Shown here: positions 48,012 to 60,298 of the stretch, one piece after another | Numbering within the stretch: the first letter of the stretch is position 1 | Layout: every line of letters starts with the position of its first letter | Assembly: GCA_963714205.1 (NCBI GenBank) | Contig: CAVQNQ010000006.1 | Span: 1-64,000 of the forward strand | DNA: 64,000 nt | Origin: CAVQNQ01 sp963714205 | Lineage (GTDB): Bacteria > Acidobacteriota > Terriglobia > Bryobacterales > Bryobacteraceae | Direction: 5' to 3' | Notes under the pieces: generated by a model | Seen by the model: only the letters and a program-made list of their open reading frames with translations | Database searches by the model: none | What the model was told of the DNA's origin: nothing | Program-made: the position numbers and the translations under genes

Positions 48012-48503
48012 TTATTTGTAGCCGAACAGGTTCGCGCCCGTCCAGCCGACCAGCCCGACAATCGCGCCGCCCACGATCCCGCCGGCAATGGCCGCCGTGA
48101 GCCGCGGAACGGACTCGATAGCCAACCCGGGCCGCGCCCCCTTCCGCGTTTCGCAAAGGCCGCAAACCCACAGGCCCATTCCGACGGCGGCGCCCATATC
48201 GGCCCACGGGCCGGCGCCCCGGAAGCCTTGGTAGATCAGGCCAAACTGCTTGGAGCCTCCATCGGGGTGGGGAATGCCTTCGGGATTGATGCCGAAGCCA
48301 GGGAGCTTGTGGTTCATCACCCAGAATGTGCCGATGATGATGGCCCCCGCGATGATCCCGCCGGCCGCCCCGAAATCCTCCACCAGCTTTCCCCAGCAGA
48401 TGATGACGACGAAGGCCACGCAGAAGGCGCCGAACACCGTCGTGACCACGCTCGCCGGCGACATGCCGATGGCATCCACATACCGCGACATCCACTCATA
48501 CAT
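48012..48503 (-). CDS. Small four-helix membrane protein A, putative transporter half
   Basis: This 163-residue protein has four predicted helices (about 16-40, 47-64, 100-117, 133-160). The segment GGIIAGAIIIGTFWVMNHKL followed by WADMGAAVGMG is repeated in altered form in the adjacent 134-residue protein, so the pair are paralogues. Overlap with that gene (8 bases) suggests co-translation and a heteromer. The size and pairing remind me of the Listeria Lin0367/Lin0368 putative glycerol-transport proteins; this is a memory-based comparison. The operon places it before a sugar kinase. Confidence 0.75.
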   Translation of the reverse strand: MYEWMSRYVDAIGMSPASVVTTVFGAFCVAFVVIICWGKLVEDFGAAGGIIAGAIIIGTFWVMNHKLPGFGINPEGIPHPDGGSKQFGLIYQGFRGAGPWADMGAAVGMGLWVCGLCETRKGARPGLAIESVPRLTAAIAGGIVGGAIVGLVGWTGANLFGYK

Positions 48504-48900
48504 GCGAGACCTCCTCGAGCTTCTCGGTCTCGGCGGCTCGGTCGCGCGGCTGGAAGCGGGGGTTGTGCTGCTTCACGCGAGCCGCCACGATGCCGGCCAG
48601 ACCGCCGCCAACCAGGCAGCAGATCAGCGTGGGCAGAGCTTGGAAAAACTGCTGGCCGAAGCGGACCATGCCCCAGGCAATCCCGGCGGAACAGACCGCC
48701 CAGCCCTGGTCAACCCAGATCCGCCCCGGCTCATTCGAGATGATCCCGAGCCAGTGGTTCATGTACCAGCAGATGCCCACCAGGATCGCGGAAGCCAGCC
48801 AGCCGCCCATTATCCCGTAGCTCTTCCACATCTCCGGCCAGATGCCGAACGCCAGCGCGCCGATGATGGCTCCGCCGATGGCAGTAGACACGAGTTTCAT
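48496..48900 (-). CDS. Small four-helix membrane protein B, putative transporter half
   Basis: This 134-residue protein has helices at about 4-24, 29-51, 66-86 and 90-110. Its core GGWLASAILVGICWYMNHWL and IWVDQGWAVCSAG aligns with protein A (GGxxAxAIxxGxxWxMNHxL). It has a polar C-terminal tail, and a GGAGG-type ribosome site precedes it. It is the second gene of the operon. Together with protein A it is the only membrane transport candidate in the locus. Confidence 0.75.
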   Translation of the reverse strand: MKLVSTAIGGAIIGALAFGIWPEMWKSYGIMGGWLASAILVGICWYMNHWLGIISNEPGRIWVDQGWAVCSAGIAWGMVRFGQQFFQALPTLICCLVGGGLAGIVAARVKQHNPRFQPRDRAAETEKLEEVSHV

Positions 48901-48930
48901 TTCCGCCTCCCTGGTTCTTTCCCGCCCGGC

Positions 48931-50091
48931 CTATTCCAGCTTCAACAGCGACAGCGTGGCGGGCGATTCATGCTTCTGGTTGACCTTGTCGGGTTCCATC
49001 ACCGCATCGAAATTCGAGACCACTAGCATACCCCGCCACACGATGGGCTCGCCGGGTTCGTTCAGGTCGCCGTTGCGGCCGCCGGTGTCGCCATTCTGCT
49101 TGAGAACTGAGATCTGGCCCGCCGGGTTGACCTTGGCGATGGCATTGTTGGAGAAATCCGCCACGTAGAAGTTGTCGTTCTGGTCGGCGCAGATGCCGTC
49201 GGTGGTCCGCATCTTGGCCTTGGTGGCCTTATCCAGGTAGCCCGGCAGTTTGGGATCGAGCGAGTAGTCGAGATCGGTCTTGGCGAAAAGGGTCGTGCTG
49301 GTCAACTTCCCGGAGGCATCGAAGGTCAGCTTGCTGATGGCGCCATCGCCGAAATTGCCGACATATAAATTGCCCTTGCTATCGAAAACAATGCCGTCCA
49401 ATCCGTACTGGGTGAATTTGTTCTGGGTCACGAAGCTCGCCAGCAAGTTAGGGTCCTGAAGCGTATCATCCACCTGAATATCGTGGCCGTTGGCCGGGAA
49501 ACGGTACACGGCGCTGGTCAGCAGGCCATCCGGCCGCTTGACCTTGGGCAGTTGCGAGACGGTCACGTACACCTGGCCGTTGCGATATCTCAACCCGTTG
49601 GGATGGCTGATGCCCTTGGCCAACACGATGGTCTCGGTGGGCTGGCCGCCGCGAAAATTCACCCGGAGAATCCGGCCCAGGTTGATTTCGCCGTGGGGAC
49701 CGTTGCCCGTCTTCCAGGTCTGGTTATCCACCATGTAGAGTTCGCCCTCCGGCCCGAATTCGATGCCCATGGGGCAGGCTCTGCCGGTTTCCGCCAGAAC
49801 GGGAACGTCGAACCACTTGCGAACCTTGAGATCCGGGCTGATTTTGGCGACACAGGCCGGGACGGTGGGATTGTTGTCCGGGCCGTTGCTGGCGAAGTTG
49901 GGCAAAGCCAGCACCAAGTCGCCATCCGGCGCGATGGCCATGCCGTCGGGCGTGACGGCGAAGTCCGGCAGCGTGATGAACGATGGGGGCTCCTTTGGAG
50001 AATCGCTCTTGCTGCATCCAACGCCGATCCCGCCCGCCAGGACCAGCAGGCCCGTCGTGATCGCCATGAGCCAACCGGTTTGCTTGCGCAT
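48931..50091 (-). CDS. SMP-30/gluconolactonase-like beta-propeller lipoprotein
   Basis: This 386-residue protein has a lipoprotein signal ending GGIGVGC and a six-bladed propeller with repeated segments of SMP-30/NHL type (DFAVTPDGMAIAPDGDLVLA, GISHPNGLRYRNGQVYV, LDGIVFDSKGNLYVGNFG, DGICADQNDNFYVADFS). It may bind or hydrolyse sugar lactones outside the cytoplasmic membrane. The start is ATG 50091 with GGAGG about 8 bases upstream. It is the first gene of the transporter/kinase operon. Confidence 0.82.
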   Translation of the reverse strand: MRKQTGWLMAITTGLLVLAGGIGVGCSKSDSPKEPPSFITLPDFAVTPDGMAIAPDGDLVLALPNFASNGPDNNPTVPACVAKISPDLKVRKWFDVPVLAETGRACPMGIEFGPEGELYMVDNQTWKTGNGPHGEINLGRILRVNFRGGQPTETIVLAKGISHPNGLRYRNGQVYVTVSQLPKVKRPDGLLTSAVYRFPANGHDIQVDDTLQDPNLLASFVTQNKFTQYGLDGIVFDSKGNLYVGNFGDGAISKLTFDASGKLTSTTLFAKTDLDYSLDPKLPGYLDKATKAKMRTTDGICADQNDNFYVADFSNNAIAKVNPAGQISVLKQNGDTGGRNGDLNEPGEPIVWRGMLVVSNFDAVMEPDKVNQKHESPATLSLLKLE

Positions 50092-50166
50092 ATTCTGCCT
50101 CCTCGTTAAATCCCGGCGCACTCCGGGAATCGGAAGCCGGGCCGGCCTGGCCCGCGGCTTCATCGC

Positions 50167-50184
50167 AACCTGTAATTACAGGTT
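50167..50184. promoter_or_regulatory. 18-bp perfect palindrome, candidate GntR operator
   Basis: AACCTGTAATTACAGGTT is fully self-complementary. It lies 75 bases upstream of the SMP-30-like gene (minus) and 88 bases upstream of the rhamnosidase gene (plus), in their shared divergent region. The centre CCTGTAATTACAGG matches the GntR promoter motif at 42830-42843 (12/14), and the GT...AC half-sites fit GntR-superfamily operators. Confidence 0.65.
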
Positions 50185-50271
50185 CCATAGTAAATCATTT
50201 TCAGCGTGCGCGGTCCGGATTGTGGCGTGGCGGCTCCGGTTCGTAGCTCAGCCCATGATATCGTTGCAGCT

Positions 50272-53200
50272 ATGAGAGCTGGAGTCCTTTGCCTGTTTTC
50301 GACTGCCTCGCTCTACGCGGCAGCCGGCTTGCAGCCTACGAATTTGCGCTGCGAATACCGCGAGAACCCGGAGGGCATCGATACCGCGGCTCCCCGCCTT
50401 ACCTGGACGCTCGCGCCCGCTGACCCCAAGGCCCGCGGTCTCCACCAGAAGGCTTACCGGATCCTGGCAGCCTCCACCGAAGCGGCCCTGCGCGGCCAGC
50501 ACGGCGACTTGTGGGACTCCGGTCGGGTCGAATCGTCCCAATCCGTCCTGGTGCCCTACGGCGGCAAGCCCCTGGCAAGCGGCGTCTCTGCCTTTTGGCA
50601 GGTCCAGGTCTGGGATCAGGCCAATACCGCCAGTAACTGGAGCGCTCCCGCTCACTGGTCCATGGGCCTGATGCAAGGTAGTGACTGGAAAGGCCAGTGG
50701 ATCGGCCGCGACGAAGCCGGCGTCTACCAGGAGGGCAGCCCTTACATCGCTCTCGAGACTGCCCGCTGGATCTGGGAATCCGCCGGCGCAGCCGCTTCCG
50801 CCCCCCCGGGCGACCGCTATTTCCGCTTCGCGTTCACCATCCCCGCCAATCGCGCCATCGTGCGCGCGGTGGCCGTCTTCGGCGCCGATAACAGCGCGAA
50901 TGTATACATCAACGGCTCACCCATCGCCACCGCGTCCACTGCGCTAATTCCCCAAGTGCAGCAGATCGCGCATCTCATCCAGGCCGGCGAGAACCTCATC
51001 GCCGTCAAGGCCTCCCACGGCGCCGAAAACACGCCGGCGGGGTTGATCGGGGCGCTCCGCGTCGAGTTTGCTTCCGGCGACCCGCTCCTTTATCAGACCT
51101 CCAGCGCATGGCGCGCCTCCGCTCAAGCCGAATCCGGCTGGGAGAAACCCGGTTTCCACGACGCCGCGTGGCAGGCTGCCAAGGAGTTGGGCGCGTTTGG
51201 AATGGCCCCCTGGAGCGCCGCCGGCTTCACCGTCGAGCACCGCCTGCCGGCCCGCATGCTCCGCAAGGACTTCGCCGTCGATAAGCGCGTGCGCCGGGCG
51301 GTGGTCTACTACTCCGGCCTCGGCCTATCCGAGCTATGGCTCAACGGCGCCAAGGTGGGCGACCACGTTCTCTCTCCCGGTCTCACTGACTACGATAAGC
51401 ACGTCCTCTACGAAACCTTCGATGTCACCCGCCTTCTCACGCGCGGCCGTAATGCTCTGGGACTGTGGCTCGGCAACGGCCGTTTCCACGCGCCGCGTTT
51501 CGAGGGACCCACCCCCACGCGGAATTTCGGCGACCCCAAAGCCATCCTGCAACTCAACATCGAATACGAGGATGGCACCACCGCATCGGTGGTTTCTGAC
51601 GGCTCCTGGCACGTCACCACCGCCGGCCCCATCCGCGCCAACAACGAGTACGACGGCGAAGAATACGACGCGCGCATGGAAATCCCCGACTGGAGCAAGC
51701 CCGGCTTCAACGAGGCCGCGTGGGAACCCGCCAGTGCCGTCGCCCCGCCCGCCGGCATCCTCGTGTCTCAGGCCGCCGAGCCGCTCCGCGTCACCGAGAC
51801 AATCAAGCCGGTCAGCGTGAAGAAGCTCGCCCAGGGGATCTACATCTTCGACATGGGCCAGAACATGGTCGGATGGACCCGCCTCCACGTTTCCGGCCCC
51901 AAGGGCACCGCAATCACCCTGAGTCACGCCGAAACCCTCCGCCCCGATGGCTCGCTCTACACGGACAACCTCCGCTCGGCGCGCGCCGCCGACACTTACA
52001 TCCTCAAGGGCGAAGGCACGGAAGTCTACGAGCCCCGCTTCACCTATCATGGCTTCCGCTATGTCGAGGTGGCCGGTTTTCCCGGCGAGCCAACCGCCGC
52101 CTCTCTCGAAGGCCGCGTGGTGCATGACGACATGGAGAGGCTGGCCGATTTCACCAGTTCCAACGACCTGCTCAATCACATTCACAAGAACATGTTCTGG
52201 GGAATTCGCGGCAACTACCGCAGCATCCCCACGGATTGCCCGCAGCGCGACGAGCGGCAGGGCTGGCTCGGCGATCGTTCCCAGGTGAGCCGCAGCGAGT
52301 CCTACATGTTCGACGTAGCTGCCTTCTACACCAAGTGGACTCGCGATCTGGAAGATTCCCAGCACGCCGATGGCAGCATCCCGGACGTGGTTCCCAATTA
52401 CTGGCCGCTGTACCACGATGACCTAACCTGGCCCAGCAGCTTCCTCTTCATCCCCGGAATGTTGTACGACCAGTATGGCGACCGCCGTCCTCTAGAGCAC
52501 GCCTGGCCCTTCATGCAGAAGTGGATTGCCCACATCCGCACCTACCTGCAGGACGGCCTGATGCCGCGCGACACCTATGCCGATTGGTGCGTGCCGCCGG
52601 AAGATCCCACTCTGATCCACTCCAAGGACCCCGCGCGCATCACCGACTCGACTTTGATCGGAACGACCTATTACTACAAGCTGCTCACGCTCATGGCGAG
52701 CTATGCCCGGCTCCTCGACAAATCATCCGAAGCGGAGGCGTTGGAGCGCGAAGCCGCCCAGGTCAACGCCGCTTTCCAGAAGAAGTTCTTCAAACCCGCC
52801 AGCAGCGTCTACGATAGCGGCACCCAGACTTCCAGCGTGCTCCCGCTCTCTTTCGGCATGGTTCCGGCCGAATACCGCGCCGCGGTGGTCAAGAGCCTGG
52901 TGGATCGCATAGCGGCCGAGAGCCAAGGCCACGTGGGGACCGGCCTGGTGGGAGCGCAGTGGCTCATGCGCGCTCTCTCCGACAACGGCCACGCCGATGT
53001 CGCGTATCAGATCGCCACTCAGAAGACATATCCCGGCTGGGGTTACATGGTCGAGCGCGGCGCCACCACCATCTGGGAACTCTGGAACGGCGACACGGCC
53101 GATCCCGCCATGAACTCCGGCAATCACGTCATGCAAATCGGAGATCTCGCGGTGTGGATGTACGAGTATCTGGCCGGCATCCGTTCCGATCCGCAGGCTC

Positions 53201-53511
53201 CCGGTTTCCGCCACGCCATCATACGGCCCTATCCGGCGGGCGACCTGACGTTCGTCAAGGCGTCTCACAAGACGCCTTACGGAGCGATTATCTCTTCGTG
53301 GAAGCGCGATGGCGGCGCCTTCATTCTGGATGTCACTATCCCCGCCAACACCACCGCCACGGTTTGGGTCCCGGCGAGGGATGCCGCTGCCGTCACCGAA
53401 TCGGGGAATCCGGTTTCCGGCGCCAAAGGCGTGAAGTTCCTGCGTACTGAATCCGGCGCCGCCGTCTTCGAAATCGAGTCCGGCGCCTATTCGTTCCGCG
53501 CCGGGTTGTAA
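50272..53511 (+). CDS. GH78 alpha-L-rhamnosidase, secreted
   Basis: The product has 1079 residues. It has a signal peptide (MRAGVLCLFSTASLYAAAG), an N-terminal fibronectin-like domain (NLRCEYRENPEGID, SPRLxW-type), beta-sandwich/carbohydrate-binding domains and the (alpha/alpha)6 catalytic domain. The catalytic domain has the acid region DCPQRDERQGWLGDRSQ and ATTIWELWNG. It releases terminal L-rhamnose from glycans or glycosides. ATG 50272 begins the signal peptide. Its 3' end overlaps the convergent GH43-fold gene by 25 bases. Its promoter region shares the palindrome at 50167-50184. Confidence 0.93.
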   Translation: MRAGVLCLFSTASLYAAAGLQPTNLRCEYRENPEGIDTAAPRLTWTLAPADPKARGLHQKAYRILAASTEAALRGQHGDLWDSGRVESSQSVLVPYGGKPLASGVSAFWQVQVWDQANTASNWSAPAHWSMGLMQGSDWKGQWIGRDEAGVYQEGSPYIALETARWIWESAGAAASAPPGDRYFRFAFTIPANRAIVRAVAVFGADNSANVYINGSPIATASTALIPQVQQIAHLIQAGENLIAVKASHGAENTPAGLIGALRVEFASGDPLLYQTSSAWRASAQAESGWEKPGFHDAAWQAAKELGAFGMAPWSAAGFTVEHRLPARMLRKDFAVDKRVRRAVVYYSGLGLSELWLNGAKVGDHVLSPGLTDYDKHVLYETFDVTRLLTRGRNALGLWLGNGRFHAPRFEGPTPTRNFGDPKAILQLNIEYEDGTTASVVSDGSWHVTTAGPIRANNEYDGEEYDARMEIPDWSKPGFNEAAWEPASAVAPPAGILVSQAAEPLRVTETIKPVSVKKLAQGIYIFDMGQNMVGWTRLHVSGPKGTAITLSHAETLRPDGSLYTDNLRSARAADTYILKGEGTEVYEPRFTYHGFRYVEVAGFPGEPTAASLEGRVVHDDMERLADFTSSNDLLNHIHKNMFWGIRGNYRSIPTDCPQRDERQGWLGDRSQVSRSESYMFDVAAFYTKWTRDLEDSQHADGSIPDVVPNYWPLYHDDLTWPSSFLFIPGMLYDQYGDRRPLEHAWPFMQKWIAHIRTYLQDGLMPRDTYADWCVPPEDPTLIHSKDPARITDSTLIGTTYYYKLLTLMASYARLLDKSSEAEALEREAAQVNAAFQKKFFKPASSVYDSGTQTSSVLPLSFGMVPAEYRAAVVKSLVDRIAAESQGHVGTGLVGAQWLMRALSDNGHADVAYQIATQKTYPGWGYMVERGATTIWELWNGDTADPAMNSGNHVMQIGDLAVWMYEYLAGIRSDPQAPGFRHAIIRPYPAGDLTFVKASHKTPYGAIISSWKRDGGAFILDVTIPANTTATVWVPARDAAAVTESGNPVSGAKGVKFLRTESGAAVFEIESGAYSFRAGL

Positions 53512-54506
53512 TGTAGGACCGGCCGCAGGACCCCGTAGCCGATCTGGCCGTTCAGGTTCTCGTCCGGCGAGGCCGTGTCGCCGCCGCCAAACCAGACGCG
53601 CACGGTGCCGTCCTCCACCAGCACGCTGGCATCGCACATCACTTTCGAATCCCAGGCCGCGCCGCCGCCGAAAACCGCGGGCTGCTTGCGCCAGTGAACG
53701 CCATCGAGCGATCGCGCCAGGCCCATACGGCGGTTCTCGGACCGGTCGCGCCCGGTGTAGAGCATCCAGTAGAAGCCCTCGGAATTCCACACCGCCGGCT
53801 CGCCCAGTCCGTTTTCGTCGAAGGCTCCCGCGTCGCCCAGCTCCAGTACGGGATTCGAACGCAGCTTTTCCCACCGGATACCTTCGCGCGACCGCGCCAC
53901 TCCCAGGCGCTGCCGTCCGGCGCGGTCCTGCCCCAGGTAGTAGAGATAGAAATACGGCTCGCTGCGCAGCACCCAGGGGTCGGCCACCGCGCGCTCGTCC
54001 CAGCTCATGTACGGGCCCGGCTCGAGGACGGGTTTGGGCTGCTTCCTCCACGCGCGCCCTGCGTCTGAACTCGCGGAGACCGCCAGTCCCACACGCGGCG
54101 CGCCCCTCGGGCCGGCTTGGTACCAATACCAGAAGCGCCCCCCGAAAAACAATGCCGAACCGTTGGCGGCGATGTAGGAACCCTCCCACGTGCCTGCGTC
54201 CGGCGCCAGCACCATCCCCAGCTTCCGCCATGCGAGGCCGTCCTCGGAGACCGCCGCGCCGGTCGTCCAGGTGCGGCCGTCGAATCCGGAGTAGAAGTTC
54301 AGCAGGCCTCCGCGGCGCACCACCGCAGGATTCAGTACGTCGCGCGAATCGAATCCCGCGCCACGTCCCAGAACCGGCCCGGGCCGCGCCTCGAATTCGA
54401 AGCTCGCGCGCGGATCTCCCCCCGCGGCAGCCGGCAAGGCGAAATCGGCATACCGCGCGCACCCCGCCAGCAGGAGCGCGGCGGCCGCAAGCCAGACTCG
54501 CTTCAT
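53487..54506 (-). CDS. GH43/GH32-fold five-bladed propeller lipoprotein
   Basis: This 339-residue protein has a lipoprotein signal (LAAAALLLAGC) and repeats of the furanosidase clan (LNPAVVRRGGLLNFYSG, WEGSYIAANGSALFFGG, VADPWVLRSEPYFYLYYLG, GEPAVWNSEGFYWMLYTGRD, MCDASVLVEDGTVRVWFGG). Asp/Glu residues at the blade starts resemble the active site of GH43/GH62 glycosidases. Exact activity cannot be assigned. Its ATG overlaps the histidine-kinase stop (ATGA). Confidence 0.75.
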   Translation of the reverse strand: MKRVWLAAAALLLAGCARYADFALPAAAGGDPRASFEFEARPGPVLGRGAGFDSRDVLNPAVVRRGGLLNFYSGFDGRTWTTGAAVSEDGLAWRKLGMVLAPDAGTWEGSYIAANGSALFFGGRFWYWYQAGPRGAPRVGLAVSASSDAGRAWRKQPKPVLEPGPYMSWDERAVADPWVLRSEPYFYLYYLGQDRAGRQRLGVARSREGIRWEKLRSNPVLELGDAGAFDENGLGEPAVWNSEGFYWMLYTGRDRSENRRMGLARSLDGVHWRKQPAVFGGGAAWDSKVMCDASVLVEDGTVRVWFGGGDTASPDENLNGQIGYGVLRPVLHYNPARNE

Positions 54507-55654
54507 TGCAGCGGGATTCGGAACTTGATCCCCGCCCCGCGTCCCGGACGGGATTCCAGCAGCATCTCCGCGTTCAGCGTGCGCGCCCGCCGCTTCAAAC
54601 TGGCCGGACCCAGCCGCAGCAGCTCGAGCTCCTCCAGTGTGTAGGTGCCCGCGAAGTTGAAACCGTGCCCGTTGTCGTCCACCGAGATCTCCAGGCCGCG
54701 CTCGGTCTTCTCCAGGGCCACCGCCACGCGCGTCGCCCCCGCATGCTTCTGGACATTGTGCAGGGACTCACGGATCATCTGCAAGACCTCCGAGGTCATC
54801 TCCTGCGGCAGCCCCACCGGCGTCGAGGCGCCCATGAACGTCACCGGAATGCCGCTCTCTTTCTGAAAGCTTTCGGCCGCGCGGCGGACCGCCGCCACTA
54901 GGTTCGAGCCATCCACGTCCACCGGCCGCATGCTGTGCAGAAATACCCTCAGGTCGCGCACTTGAGCCTGTGCCAGCGCCTGAAGTTCCTGCAATTCCTG
55001 CATTCCGGCCTGGACATCGCGGCCCAGCAGCTTGCGCAGGATCTCCAGGCGCATCTGCAGGCTGATGAAGCTCTGCAGCGGCCCGTCGTGAAAATCCGAG
55101 GCGATCCGCACGCGCTCCGACTCGCGGGCCTTCTCGGCCGCGTCGAGAGCTTCCGTGCGCGCCTGTTCGGCGGCTTCCAGTTCGTGTCCCAGGCGCCGCC
55201 GGCACACCGCAAAACCGCAGGCCAGCACGCCCGCCACCAGCACCGTGCGGTCCAGTTGACGAACCGCCTCCGTCGCCGAGACCGCGCAGAAAATTCCGCT
55301 CACGAGCGCCGTCACCGCCACCTCCACCGGCCCGAACAGCACCACGGCCTCGGCCAGCAGGTAAAGGAGCAGAAATGAGGCCAGCCACAGCATCGGGTCG
55401 GCCGGGTTGCCGGCGAAGAGCAGAAAGTAGACCATGTCCCCAAATAGCGCCAGCAGCGCTAGCGGGCCCTTCTGCCAGTGGCTCCTGCCCGCCAGTACCA
55501 CCGCCCACGCGAGGAAGACCCACTGGAAGAGATAATAGAGCGAGTTCCACGCCGGCCGCGAATAGAACGACGTGAGACCCAACGCCCCGGCGGCCAAGAG
55601 CGCGCGCGCCGCCGCGATATACCGCGGCGAACCGAATTTGGGCGGAAACCACAC
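54503..55654 (-). CDS. NarL-type sensor histidine kinase (HisKA_3)
   Basis: This 383-residue kinase has five to six membrane helices in the first 155 residues with no periplasmic sensor domain, a short coiled coil, the HisKA_3 H-box ERVRIASDFHDGPLQSF (His189) and an HATPase domain (RESLHNVQKHAGATRV; VDDNGHGF; GRGAGIKFRIPL). Such kinases pair with LuxR-type response regulators; none is adjacent. The start is GTG 55654, 3 bases after the methyltransferase stop; its end overlaps the GH43-fold gene. Confidence 0.9.
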   Translation of the reverse strand: MWFPPKFGSPRYIAAARALLAAGALGLTSFYSRPAWNSLYYLFQWVFLAWAVVLAGRSHWQKGPLALLALFGDMVYFLLFAGNPADPMLWLASFLLLYLLAEAVVLFGPVEVAVTALVSGIFCAVSATEAVRQLDRTVLVAGVLACGFAVCRRRLGHELEAAEQARTEALDAAEKARESERVRIASDFHDGPLQSFISLQMRLEILRKLLGRDVQAGMQELQELQALAQAQVRDLRVFLHSMRPVDVDGSNLVAAVRRAAESFQKESGIPVTFMGASTPVGLPQEMTSEVLQMIRESLHNVQKHAGATRVAVALEKTERGLEISVDDNGHGFNFAGTYTLEELELLRLGPASLKRRARTLNAEMLLESRPGRGAGIKFRIPLQ

Positions 55655-55657
55655 GGT

Positions 55658-56191
55658 CTATTTACAGTAGAGGAACAGCGTGTGGCTGCGGCCCGCGCCA
55701 TCGTCGGCGATGTTCACGACCTTCTCCGGTTTCCAGTTGCCCAGTTCGAAATCGTGTGCCACCACTCGCGTGCCCTTCTTCAACTGGCTGTCCAGCAGCG
55801 GCTGGACCTTCTCGTTCGATGCCGGCAGCAAGTATACCGTAATTAGGTCGGCCGAGCTGTAATCCTGCCGCAACAGGTCCCCGTTGATAATCCGCGCGCT
55901 CTTTTCGAGACCCAGCTTGCGGATGGCCGCGACGCTCTCGCGGTACAAGTCCTCGTCCAGTTCCACTCCCACCGCCTGGGCGTGGAACTTCCGCGCCGCC
56001 ATGATGACGATCCGCCCGTCGCCCGATCCCAGGTCGAACATCTTTTCGCCTGCCTTCAGCCCTCCCAGCTTCAGCATTTGCTCCACAATGGATTCCGGCG
56101 TGGGATAGTACGGAGCGAGCTTGGCCGCATCCGCCGCTTGCGCGCGGAGAATCGCGGTGGCTAATACGGCCAGCAAGCAGGCCCTACGCAT
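55658..56191 (-). CDS. Class I SAM methyltransferase with an apparent signal peptide
   Basis: This 177-residue protein has the SAM-binding motif DLGSGDGRIVIMAARKF (motif I), VGVELDEDLY (acidic end of beta 2) and IINGDLLRQDYSSADLITVYLLP. These are close to small lysine-methyltransferase-like families. The N-terminus MRRACLLAVLATAILRAQAADA looks like a Sec signal, which is odd because SAM is cytoplasmic. ATG 56191 has G-rich sequence upstream. It is followed after 3 bases by the histidine-kinase gene. It may be retained in the cytoplasm if the leader is only an anchor. Confidence 0.8.
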   Translation of the reverse strand: MRRACLLAVLATAILRAQAADAAKLAPYYPTPESIVEQMLKLGGLKAGEKMFDLGSGDGRIVIMAARKFHAQAVGVELDEDLYRESVAAIRKLGLEKSARIINGDLLRQDYSSADLITVYLLPASNEKVQPLLDSQLKKGTRVVAHDFELGNWKPEKVVNIADDGAGRSHTLFLYCK

Positions 56192-56253
56192 AACCCCCAC
56201 TTTAGCCGACTTTAACGCTTTGTGCGGGAGGAACTGGCTGGGTTTCCGCGAAT

Positions 56254-59997
<3,744 letters not shown>

Positions 59998-60262
59998 TTC
60001 ATACTTTCGCAAGGACAGCCGGATCGGCGTGCATTCCGGGTTGGCTGTCCCAGCGATACCCGCCTAGGGCCAGACTGTTAATTCTATCAGCCGGCAAGGG
60101 CATCAACTCAACCGGCGGATAGTCCTGGGGCATTTCCCCCATCGCCGATCTGGAAATCTGTTGAACTATCCCGCAAGTCTCTTTTATTTCAATATCCCCT
60201 TTCCTGGCAGAATGATTGCTAACCTGTATCTTTCCGGCAGTATTGAGCCAAGGTGTGTGCCA

Positions 60263-60274
60263 GTTCGCGCGAAC
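60263..60274. repeat. 12-bp palindrome upstream of acyl-CoA dehydrogenase
   Basis: GTTCGCGCGAAC is self-complementary and ends 24 bases before the ATG at 60299. In GC-rich DNA such a short palindrome can be chance; it is listed as a possible operator only. Confidence 0.2.
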
Positions 60275-60298
60275 GGCTCCAGAAAAGGGTGGCCAGGT

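Noticed and set aside
53845..53860. GGATTCGAAC resembling a tRNA T-loop on the minus strand
   Set aside because: It lies inside a coding gene, and no acceptor stem or anticodon arm can be paired around it.
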